A stretch of DNA of 17,950 nucleotides from Oscillospiraceae bacterium. Lineage in GTDB: Bacteria > Bacillota_A > Clostridia > Oscillospirales > Oscillospiraceae. How positions within the stretch are numbered: position 1 is the first letter of the stretch; each line of letters begins with the position of its first letter. Of this stretch, positions 1 to 6,279 are shown piece by piece. A model generated the notes under the pieces. The model was given only the letters and a program-made list of their open reading frames with translations. It was not told where the DNA came from and searched no databases. A program made the translations under genes and the position numbers. The DNA lies in assembly GCA_017505505.1 (NCBI GenBank), contig JAFVPA010000050.1, positions 1 through 17,950 of the forward strand. The letters run 5' to 3'.

Positions 1-1
1 C

Positions 2-250
2 CACAAGGGCGGCGGTTCCACCAAGAACGGCCGTGACTCCGAGGCTAAGCGCCTGGGCGTCAAGCGTGCAGACGGTCAGTTCGTTCTGGCTGGCAACATT
101 CTGGTTCGCCAGAGAGGCACCCACATCCATCCCGGTGTCAACGTTGGTATCGGCAAGGATGACACCCTGTTCGCTCTGGTTGACGGTACCGTCAAGTTCG
201 AGCGCAAGGGCAAGGATCGCCGTCAGTGCTCCGTTTACGCTGAGCAGTAA
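2..250 (+). CDS. rpmA: 50S ribosomal protein L27 (C-terminal part, start outside window)
   Basis: Partial gene read in frame from base 2; the N-terminus lies before the window. The 82 visible residues begin [20 protein letters not shown] and continue through [15 protein letters not shown] and GKDDTLFAL, the conserved core of bacterial L27, a large-subunit protein near the peptidyl-transferase centre. The protein ends VYAEQ at a TAA and is followed directly by a strong terminator. obgE comes next, as expected from the common rplU-rpmA-obgE order. Identification is secure. Whether the N-terminus carries the Firmicutes extension that is removed by the Prp protease cannot be seen here. Confidence 0.97.
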   Translation, partial: HKGGGSTKNGRDSEAKRLGVKRADGQFVLAGNILVRQRGTHIHPGVNVGIGKDDTLFALVDGTVKFERKGKDRRQCSVYAEQ

Positions 251-256
251 TTCATG

Positions 257-296
257 TAAAAAAAGCTGCCGCAAACTGTTTGCGGCAGCTTTTTTC
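257..296 (+). terminator. Rho-independent terminator after rpmA
   Basis: A perfect stem AAAAAGCTGCCGCAAA / TTTGCGGCAGCTTTTT with a CTG loop is followed by T residues, seven bases after the rpmA stop. Since A runs precede the stem, it could also act on the other strand. It separates L27 transcription from obgE, at least partly. Confidence 0.9.
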
Positions 297-297
297 A

Positions 298-418
298 AAT
301 TGAAAATTGGTAATTGAAAGTTGAAAATTGTGGTATTTCCTACGGAAATGATATAAATAGTCCCCAACGGGGACACAATAATTTTCAATTTTCCATTTTC
401 AATTTTCCATTCCAACTT
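298..418. repeat. AT-rich palindromic intergenic repeat with two internal hairpins
   Basis: The outer arms are near-inverted repeats built on TTGAAAATTG: left about 298-332 (GTTGAAAATTGTGG), right about 382-416 (CAATTTTCCATTTTCAATTTTCC). Between them are two perfect small hairpins, ATTTCC-TAC-GGAAAT (335-349) and GTCCCC-AAC-GGGGAC (359-373). The whole interval from the terminator to the obgE ribosome binding site is this structure. It looks like a mobile MITE-type or REP-type element; no transposase is present. Confidence 0.65.
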
Positions 419-430
419 AGGGAGGATTCT

Positions 431-1705
431 ATGTTTGTAGATAAAGTAAGAATTACCGTCATCGGCGGCCGCGGCGGCGATGGTGCGGTGGCGTTTCACC
501 GGGAGAAGTATGTGGCTTCCGGCGGTCCTGACGGCGGCGACGGCGGTCATGGCGGCAGCGTTATTTTGCGGGTAAGCGACCATATGACCACGCTGCTGGA
601 CTTCCGTTATAAGCGTAAGTACGTAGCTCAGGCCGGTGTCAATGGTCTGGGCCGGAAGATGGCCGGTAAGCGGGGCGAGAATCTGATCATCGAAGTGCCC
701 CGGGGTACCGTTGTCCGGGATGCAGAGACCAACCAGATCATTGTGGATATGTCCACCGGCGAGGATTTCATCATCGCCAAGGGCGGCCGGGGCGGCTGGG
801 GCAATGCCCATTATGCTACACCCACCCGTCAGGTCCCCCGGTTTGCCAAGGCCGGTCTGAAGGGCCAGGAGCGGGATATCATCCTGGAACTGAAGCTGCT
901 GGCGGATGTGGGCCTGGTTGGTTTCCCCAACGTGGGTAAGTCCACTCTGCTGAGTGTTACTTCCAATGCACGGCCCAAGATCGCCAACTATCATTTCACC
1001 ACCCTGTTCCCCAATCTGGGCGTGATCTATGTGGACGAGGGTGTGTCCTTCGTCATGGCGGATATCCCCGGCATCATTGAGGGTGCCGCTGAGGGTGCGG
1101 GCCTGGGCCACGATTTCCTGCGGCATATTGACCGCTGCCGGCTGCTGGTCCATGTGGTAGACGTTTCCGGCAGCGAGGGCCGGGACCCTGTGGAGGATTT
1201 CCACGCCATCTGCGAGGAGCTGCATAACTACTCCATCGACCTGGGGGACCGTCCCATGATCGTGGCTGCCAATAAGACCGATATCATGGATCCGGATTCC
1301 GATAATCTGGAGCGGCTGCGCCAGGCTGTAGAGGAGAAGGGCTGCGAGCTGTATGAGATCAGCGCCGGTACCACCCAGGGTACCCGGAATCTGATGCGCA
1401 TTGTGGCAGAGAAGCTGCGCACGCTGCCTCCTGTCACCATCTACGAGCCGGAGTATGTGGAAGTGGTGGAAGCTCCCGCTGATCCCAGTGCCTTCGAGAT
1501 CGAGCACTACGGCAATACCTGGCTCATCACCGGCCGTTGGCTGGAGCGGCTGGTGCAGAACATCAATTTCGACGACTATGAGTCCCGGAACCACTTTGAC
1601 ATGCAGCTGCGCAAGGTGGGCCTGTTCACCCGGCTGGAAGAAATGGGCATTCAGGACGGCGATACCGTGGATATTTACGATATTGAATTCGAATACCAGC
1701 GGTAA
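431..1705 (+). CDS. obgE: Obg-family GTPase ObgE/CgtA
   Basis: A 424-residue Obg GTPase, an essential ribosome-associated GTPase linked to 50S maturation and stress responses. The glycine-rich Obg fold spans roughly residues 1-158 (GGRGGDGAVAFHREKYVASG). The G domain follows: P-loop GFPNVGKST (164-172), switch II/G3 DIPGIIEGAAEGAGLGHDFL (211-230) and G4 NKTD (281-284). A C-terminal OCT domain covers about 345-424. The ATG at 431 is chosen because AGGGAGG sits at 419-425 and the protein then begins MFVDKVRI as the family does; the open frame extends upstream to 314, but that part runs through the palindromic repeat and is not coding. It lies downstream of rpmA as in most Firmicutes. Length and motifs are complete. 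Confidence 0.97.
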   Translation: MFVDKVRITVIGGRGGDGAVAFHREKYVASGGPDGGDGGHGGSVILRVSDHMTTLLDFRYKRKYVAQAGVNGLGRKMAGKRGENLIIEVPRGTVVRDAETNQIIVDMSTGEDFIIAKGGRGGWGNAHYATPTRQVPRFAKAGLKGQERDIILELKLLADVGLVGFPNVGKSTLLSVTSNARPKIANYHFTTLFPNLGVIYVDEGVSFVMADIPGIIEGAAEGAGLGHDFLRHIDRCRLLVHVVDVSGSEGRDPVEDFHAICEELHNYSIDLGDRPMIVAANKTDIMDPDSDNLERLRQAVEEKGCELYEISAGTTQGTRNLMRIVAEKLRTLPPVTIYEPEYVEVVEAPADPSAFEIEHYGNTWLITGRWLERLVQNINFDDYESRNHFDMQLRKVGLFTRLEEMGIQDGDTVDIYDIEFEYQR

Positions 1706-1737
1706 AAAAGAAATTGGTACTTTTTTAAAGAAAGTAT

Positions 1738-1766
1738 TTGCCATTTTCGACTTTATCGGATATAAT
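1738..1766 (+). promoter_or_regulatory. Promoter for the AraC-type gene (TTGCCA-N17-TATAAT)
   Basis: -35 TTGCCA at 1738-1743, 17-base spacer, perfect -10 TATAAT at 1761-1766. The predicted start, near 1773, falls inside the left arm of the following terminator hairpin. Confidence 0.75.
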
Positions 1767-1802
1767 GACAGGGATACGTCTGTATCCCTGTCATTTTTTT
1801 TC
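1763..1802 (+). terminator. Terminator after obgE, overlapping the next promoter
   Basis: Stem GACAGGGATAC (1767-1777), loop GTCT, stem GTATCCCTGTC (1782-1792), extendable by AAT/ATT, then a run of eight T. It lies between the -10 box and the ribosome binding site of the AraC-type gene, so it can stop obgE read-through but is only partly included in the transcript starting at the adjacent promoter. Confidence 0.85.
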
Positions 1803-1817
1803 TGAGGAGATGCGCCC

Positions 1818-2969
1818 ATGATCCGGAATTTGAACCAAGTGACCTTCCAGGGCTTCGGCACCGTACCGCCGGAACGGACCCAGAGCGCCCGGAATTTCGA
1901 TAAAAATACCGCCGTGACTATGAAACTGACGGAAGCGGAAAGCCCGGCCTACCGGGCTCAGGCTGACACCTGGGTAGCCTGTGGCAGCGGTACCAGCGTC
2001 CTGTCCGTCAGCCGGGATGGGGCCGGCTACCAGCATTATTATCTGGACAAGACCGTGTGCATTAAGGCCGGTGTCCTGTTCAGCCTGAGTCCCTTCATGG
2101 GGGAGGCTTCTGTGCTGCTATCCTCCGAACAGATGCCGGTGGAGACAGGGAGACTATGCTCAGATGGCCTGCAGATGGAGAGCCAGCTGCGGGTAGACCG
2201 GATCTATACCTTCTGGTACCAGGAAAAGGAACAGGGCTTTCTGTTCCCCGGCGAAGCCCATCCTATGACGGAGCTGACTTATGTGGATCAGGGCTCTCTG
2301 CACTCTGTGGCGGAAGGACAGGATCTGCTGTTAAAGCAGGGCGACCTGGTGCTCTATGGCCCCGGCCAGTGGCATATGCAGTATGCGGATATCGGTGTGG
2401 CCCCCCGGTTCGTGACGATCTCCTTCGATTGGAAGGGTGCGGACCTGACGCCTCTGATGAACCGGAAGTTCACGGCACCCCAGAATGTGGTGAGCCAGCT
2501 GCAGAGCATGCTGCGGGAGCAGGAACGGATGGATATGTATTCCAGCGATATTATCCTGTCCCAGATGAATCTGCTGATCCTGCTGCTGCTGCGGGAAGCC
2601 GCAGCCCCTAAGGCCGGCAAGCTGCAGACCTCCAATGCCATCCATTCCGAGAATGAGATCATCCGCCAGGCCCAGCAGTATATCTCCTCCCACATCCGGG
2701 AGAAGCTGTCCGTGCCCTTGGTGGCCCGGCAGGTGGATGTGAGCCCCAGTTATCTGACGGCCCTGTTCCATAAGAATTTGCAGATCTCCCCCGGTGAATA
2801 TATCCGCCGCATCAAGCTCCAGGAGAGCAAGCAGATGATCCGGGAGAACAACCTGAATTTCACCGAGATCGCTGCGGAGCTGCAGTATTCCACGGTCCAC
2901 CACTTCTCCCGCCAGTTCAAGGAGAAGTTCGGCATCACCCCGACGGAGTATGCAAAGTCTGTAAGATAA
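1818..2969 (+). CDS. AraC-family transcriptional regulator with N-terminal cupin-like domain
   Basis: A 383-residue probable DNA-binding regulator. The C-terminal ~92 residues (about 292-383) form a typical double helix-turn-helix AraC domain: first HTH around SPSYLTALFHKNLQISPGEY, second around TVHHFSRQFKEKFGITPTEY. The middle of the N-terminal half contains a cupin-like effector-sensing segment, LLLKQGDLVLYGPGQWHMQY. AGGAGA lies just upstream of the ATG at 1818, with a dedicated promoter before it and a terminator after the stop, so it is monocistronic. The ligand is unknown. Many AraC/cupin regulators in gut Clostridia control sugar uptake operons, but no sugar gene is adjacent, so the target is elsewhere or not apparent. 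Confidence 0.9.
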   Translation: MIRNLNQVTFQGFGTVPPERTQSARNFDKNTAVTMKLTEAESPAYRAQADTWVACGSGTSVLSVSRDGAGYQHYYLDKTVCIKAGVLFSLSPFMGEASVLLSSEQMPVETGRLCSDGLQMESQLRVDRIYTFWYQEKEQGFLFPGEAHPMTELTYVDQGSLHSVAEGQDLLLKQGDLVLYGPGQWHMQYADIGVAPRFVTISFDWKGADLTPLMNRKFTAPQNVVSQLQSMLREQERMDMYSSDIILSQMNLLILLLLREAAAPKAGKLQTSNAIHSENEIIRQAQQYISSHIREKLSVPLVARQVDVSPSYLTALFHKNLQISPGEYIRRIKLQESKQMIRENNLNFTEIAAELQYSTVHHFSRQFKEKFGITPTEYAKSVR

Positions 2970-2976
2970 TACGAAA

Positions 2977-3005
2977 GCCCACGCCGTTTTCGGCGTGGGC
3001 CTTTT
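2977..3005 (+). terminator. Rho-independent terminator after the AraC-type gene
   Basis: Perfect stem GCCCACGCCG / CGGCGTGGGC with a TTTT loop, followed by CTTTTG, seven bases after the stop codon. Confidence 0.88.
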
Positions 3006-3010
3006 GCTGC

Positions 3011-3220
3011 TGCCGACGCATTGACGCGTAGAAATCCGGTTCCCTCTGGAAATTACAGCAGGAGAAAAGGTCTTGCTGACACACCGAAAACCGGTCCGTC
3101 TGTATCTTACAGCAGGAAAAAGTTCTTATTAATGCATCAAAATCCGGTTTTCTCATGAAATAGGGCAGGGAAAGTTCTTCTCGACGCATTGACGCGTAGA
3201 AATCCGGTTCCCCTATACAC
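3011..3220. repeat. Degenerate direct repeats (four units)
   Basis: Four units begin near 3011, 3077, 3130 and 3181. Units 1 and 4 share a ~32-base block almost identically, CGACGCATTGACGCGTAG followed by AAATCCGGTTCC (3014-3045 and 3182-3214). Units 2 and 3 keep the AATCCGGTT-like core and the CAGCAGGAAAAAGTTCTT-like tail but lack the GACGCGTAG part. This is not a CRISPR: unit lengths are unequal and the units diverge throughout. No convincing gene overlaps it. Confidence 0.7.
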
Positions 3221-3688
3221 GCAGGCAGTCCCGTCCCGAAGGTACCGTTCCGGTCCGGAGGGGATGTTGGTTTTTTAGGCACAGCGGAAGGGGATTCTTT
3301 CTATAAAAGCTGCTAACACTTATGATCAGGAATCCATATAACAGGAGGGGGAACTGTATGTTACGCGTGAAGAAGCGGTATCTCTGTAAGCTGGACTGGT
3401 ACAGTCTGGCTGCTGCTCCTGCTGTGGTATGGCTGCTTCCGCACTGCTGTTCTTCACAGGGGGCGGCAGAATCATAGCTTTGGCACAGGCTTGTGCCGCC
3501 GGTTGCGGGAGGGGATGGCTTCTTCTGTGTTTCCTGCTTCTTCCAAAAGCACCTCCTGCAGTATATAAAAAACCGGAGAGGGAAAGACTCCTTCTCCGGT
3601 CTGCTCCGGCAGATGCATGTGGCCGGAGGCAGTACACTTGTGTGCGTGTATAGGGTAGACTGGATTTCTACGCGTCGATGCGTCGAGA
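3180..3688. repeat. Element bounded by ~40-base inverted repeats in a gene-free block
   Basis: The unit at 3180-3220 returns in inverted orientation at 3648-3688: GGATTTCTACGCGTC and ATGCGTCGAGA match, and GTATAGGG matches farther out. Between the arms are about 430 bases. They hold a well-formed AGGAGGGG site before a 39-codon ORF at 3358-3477 (begins MLRVKKRYLCKLDWYS; unrecognised, possibly a gene remnant) and a minus-strand terminator. A further weak copy (TTGACGCGTCGGTGTGC) lies at 3793-3810. The gene-free stretch is 2970-3817. It resembles a non-autonomous mobile element or a repeat nest; no transposase is seen. Confidence 0.6.
3562..3600 (-). terminator. Minus-strand terminator, probably for the YgjV-like gene
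   Basis: Read on the minus strand: a 12-bp stem ACCGGAGAAGGA / TCCCTCTCCGGT (one G-U pair) with a five-base loop, followed by TTTTTTATA. The nearest upstream minus-strand gene ends at 3818, about 220 bases away, so the pairing is inferred. Confidence 0.7.
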
Positions 3689-3817
3689 GGCGGCTGCTGC
3701 CTGGGGAATCCGGGAAAAAGCTGCCTTCTCCTGTTGCATCCTGGAGAAAAAGGAGCGCTGCGATGGGGAAAAATGGTCCTGTCCGCCTTGGCTTTGACGC
3801 GTCGGTGTGCGGAAGGT

Positions 3818-4315
3818 TTACCCTTGCCTGCGCAGCAGGAGCAGCCCCGCCGTGTTGGACACCAGGGTCATCACATCGAAGGCCGAGGCCACATAGTTGC
3901 GGTAGTGCAGATCGTAGGCCAGCCACAGGACCTGGGTGCAGAGAATGCAGACCTTCAGCTTTGCCGCACTCCTGGTATCCATGCACCAGGTAAACAGGGC
4001 AGCAGCGATGAGGGGGAACCAGCTGATGAAGCCGTCCCCCAGAGAACCCAGGGACAAAAGCAGCTGCAGAAGGATGAAAAAGACCTTAAGAAATGCGGTG
4101 TTCCGGAACTTCACGAAGACCAGATTCCGGATGATGGTGACAACGTTGCAGACAAAACCGCTGACACCGCCCAGCAGCAGATTGCCCACGCCCATGAACA
4201 GGCACTGGACAGACTGGGCAATGAGAATGTGGGATTTCTTTTTCAGCAGGCCGATGCCCACCATAATGAGGCAGCCGATAAAGGATACGGCGTTGCCGAT
4301 GAGAAGCAGATTCAT
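3818..4315 (-). CDS. YgjV-type inner membrane protein (Imp-YgjV family)
   Basis: 165 residues, almost entirely hydrophobic, with several predicted membrane helices (MNLLLIGNAVSFIGCLIMVG, FVCNVVTIIRNLVFVKF, VFFILLQLLLSLGSLGDG, CILCTQVLWLAYDLHYRNYV, VMTLVSNTAGLLLL). The pattern, including a YDLHYRNYVASAFD segment before the last helix, fits the poorly characterised Imp-YgjV membrane family. No biochemical role is established, so I give none. The start at 4315 is chosen because AAAGGAGG sits just upstream; the frame stays open farther upstream, but that extension crosses the promoter and the divergent gene. It is transcribed from a perfect consensus promoter, back-to-back with that of ymdB, and appears monocistronic. 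Confidence 0.8.
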   Translation of the reverse strand: MNLLLIGNAVSFIGCLIMVGIGLLKKKSHILIAQSVQCLFMGVGNLLLGGVSGFVCNVVTIIRNLVFVKFRNTAFLKVFFILLQLLLSLGSLGDGFISWFPLIAAALFTWCMDTRSAAKLKVCILCTQVLWLAYDLHYRNYVASAFDVMTLVSNTAGLLLLRRQG

Positions 4316-4346
4316 GGGGTGTTCCTCCTTTGCCTGGACCGCTATG

Positions 4347-4375
4347 ATTATACCAGCCCTCTGCAGGGGTGTCAA
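4347..4375 (-). promoter_or_regulatory. Consensus promoter for the YgjV-like gene
   Basis: On the minus strand, TTGACA (4370-4375), exactly 17 bases, TATAAT (4347-4352). Both hexamers are perfect. It is back-to-back with the ymdB promoter, with 14 bases between the two -35 boxes. Confidence 0.9.
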
Positions 4376-4389
4376 GGCTGGCTCTCCTC

Positions 4390-4418
4390 TTGCGAAAATG
4401 GGCATCCTGTTATATAAT
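4390..4418 (+). promoter_or_regulatory. Promoter of the ymdB operon
   Basis: TTGCGA (4390-4395), 17-base spacer, TATAAT (4413-4418), followed about 15 bases later by the GTGGAGGA ribosome binding site. Confidence 0.82.
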
Positions 4419-4447
4419 ATCCCAAATATCTCGTGGAGGAACCAAAT

Positions 4448-5224
4448 ATGGAATTCAAAGTATTGGCAGTGGGCGATGTGGTGGGCAATCCGGGCCTGGA
4501 CCGGGTGCGGCGGCATCTGCGGCAGCTGAAACGAAAGACCGGGGCGGATTTTGTTATCGTCAACGGGGAAAATGCCGCTGTGGTGGGCATCACTCCCCAT
4601 CAGGCCGAGGATATTCTGGATGCCGGGGCAGACTGCATCACTATGGGCAACCACACCTGGGGGAAGCGGGAGATCGTGGACTATATGGAGGATTGCCCCC
4701 AGATCATCCGTCCCGCCAACTATGCCCCCCAGGTCCCGGGACGGGGGTGGCAAGTCTTTGAAACGAAGGCGGGCGATGTGGCGGTCATCGACCTCATCGG
4801 CCGCTGCAACATGGATTACGGCCCGGATAACCCCTTCCTGTTGATCGAAAAGATCCTAAAGCAGATCACGGCGAAAATCGTTCTGGTGGAGATCCATGCG
4901 GAGGCTACGTCTGAAAAGCTGGCTATGGGCTACATGCTGGATGGCCGGGTCAGCGCCGTTTGGGGTACCCATACCCATGTGCCCACCGCCGATGCCCGGA
5001 TCCTGCCCAAGGGTACCGGCTATGTGACCGACCTGGGCATGACCGGCCCACGGGACTCTATCCTGGGGATCCGTCCGGATCTGTCCATTGCCAAATTCCG
5101 GGGAGACCTGACGGAGCGCTACCGCTGGGCGGAGGGCCCCACAAAGATGGAAGCGGTGCTGTTCACAATTGACGGCGCCACAGGAAAATGCCTGAAGGCG
5201 GAAAGAGTAGACGAATGGGATTAA
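4448..5224 (+). CDS. ymdB: YmdB-family metallophosphoesterase (2',3'-cyclic nucleotide phosphodiesterase type)
   Basis: 258 residues, matching the usual ~260 of the YmdB/TIGR00282 family. Metal-binding motifs are in order: GDVVGNPG with D10, VNGEN (38-42), GNHTWG (N68, H69), EIHAEATSEK (H150) and GTHTHVPTAD (H175, H177). In Bacillus subtilis YmdB is a di-metal phosphodiesterase needed for biofilm and motility gene expression; a similar role here is inference. Start chosen at ATG 4448 (MEFKVLAVGDVVG): the GTG at 4433 is part of the GGAGGA ribosome binding site. It is the first gene of a three-gene operon, and its last codons overlap the start of the next gene, which suggests translational coupling. 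Confidence 0.93.
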   Translation: MEFKVLAVGDVVGNPGLDRVRRHLRQLKRKTGADFVIVNGENAAVVGITPHQAEDILDAGADCITMGNHTWGKREIVDYMEDCPQIIRPANYAPQVPGRGWQVFETKAGDVAVIDLIGRCNMDYGPDNPFLLIEKILKQITAKIVLVEIHAEATSEKLAMGYMLDGRVSAVWGTHTHVPTADARILPKGTGYVTDLGMTGPRDSILGIRPDLSIAKFRGDLTERYRWAEGPTKMEAVLFTIDGATGKCLKAERVDEWD

Positions 5225-6279
5225 AGATATTACACACCGCTGACTGGCATCTGGATTCCCCCTTCACGGGATTTCCGGAGCGGCAGCGTACCTTATTAAA
5301 AGAAGCGCAGCGTGCCCTTCCGGGGAAGATCGCGGACCTGTGCCGCCGGGAGGACTGTGATATGCTGCTGCTGGCTGGGGATATCTTTGACGGTATTCCC
5401 AGCCGGGAGACGGTGGAAAACCTGAAGGAGGTACTGGCAAGCTGCGGCGTGCCGGTACTGGTTTCTCCGGGTAACCACGATTTCTGCGGTTCCGGCAGCC
5501 CCTGGCTGGAAGAAAACTGGCCCAGCAATGTTTTCGTGTTTACGGGAGGCTTGGAATCCGTCACCATTCTGGGGCTGGATATCCGCGTTTACGGCGCAGG
5601 TTTCCAGAGCATGGACTGCGGCAGTCTTCTGGAGGATTTCCAGGCGGAAGGGGAGGAGAAATACTGCATTGCGGTACTTCACGGGGACCCCACACAGAAA
5701 AATTCGCCCTATAACCCCATCACCAATGCCCAGGTCCGGGATTCCGGTCTGAATTATCTGGCACTGGGCCATATCCACAAAGCCGGGGCTTTCCGCAGCG
5801 GCAACACCCTGTGTGCCTGGCCCGGCTGCCCTATGGGCCGGGGCTGGGACGAGACAGGGGAAAAAGGTGTGTGCATCGTAACCCTGTCGGATGAAGTCAC
5901 AGTGCAGGCGGTAAGCCTGGAAGGCCTGCGGTTTCACGATCTGGAAGTGGATATCGGCAGTGATGCGGCAGCCGCCCTGGAGGATGCGCTGCCTGCGGTG
6001 CCGGGAAATGATTTCTACCGTATCACACTGACGGGCTGCGGTACCGTGGATCTGGAGGATCTGAAGCAGCGGTTTGCGGCTTTCCCCAATCTGGAACTGC
6101 GGGATCAGACAGAAGCGCTGACAGATCTTTGGGGAGATACCGACGAGGATTCTCTGGAAGGATTGTATTTCTCCATGCTGCGAAAAGCCATGGAGGGGGA
6201 TCCGGAGAATGCCCACCGTATCCAGCTGGCAGCGGAGATCTCCCACAGGATCCTGAACGGAAGGGAGGTCACCTTATGA
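5215..6279 (+). CDS. SbcD/YhaO-like DNA repair metallophosphoesterase
   Basis: 354 residues. The N-terminal calcineurin-like phosphoesterase domain has all the expected motifs: HTADWHLDSP (D10, H12), LLAGDIFDG (D56), SPGNHDF (N87-D89), then AVLHGDPT and LALGHIHKAG in the next ~120 residues. The family comprises nucleases of SbcD/Mre11/YhaO type that work with an SMC-like ATPase to process DNA ends. The C-terminal ~130 residues are a capping/adaptor part without obvious motifs. The ATG at 5215 overlaps the last codons of ymdB (shared bases 5215-5224), and the stop overlaps the next start as ATGA. The partner ATPase downstream resembles YhaN more than SbcC, so YhaO-like is the better description. 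Confidence 0.87.
   Translation: MGLKILHTADWHLDSPFTGFPERQRTLLKEAQRALPGKIADLCRREDCDMLLLAGDIFDGIPSRETVENLKEVLASCGVPVLVSPGNHDFCGSGSPWLEENWPSNVFVFTGGLESVTILGLDIRVYGAGFQSMDCGSLLEDFQAEGEEKYCIAVLHGDPTQKNSPYNPITNAQVRDSGLNYLALGHIHKAGAFRSGNTLCAWPGCPMGRGWDETGEKGVCIVTLSDEVTVQAVSLEGLRFHDLEVDIGSDAAAALEDALPAVPGNDFYRITLTGCGTVDLEDLKQRFAAFPNLELRDQTEALTDLWGDTDEDSLEGLYFSMLRKAMEGDPENAHRIQLAAEISHRILNGREVTL

Noticed and set aside
3011..3220. Possible CRISPR array
   Set aside because: Units have unequal length, similarity covers most of each unit rather than a fixed repeat with variable spacers, and there are no cas genes.
2935..3282. Minus-strand frame with repeated EPDFYASMRR-like segments
   Set aside because: The repeated peptides simply reflect the DNA repeats; unit lengths differ, there is no start signal, and it overlaps the AraC-type gene and its terminator.
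3213..3986. A 257-codon minus-strand frame across the repeat block
   Set aside because: It has low-complexity Pro/Ser/Cys-rich translation, runs through inverted repeats and a terminator, overlaps the end of the YgjV-like gene and has no ribosome binding site.
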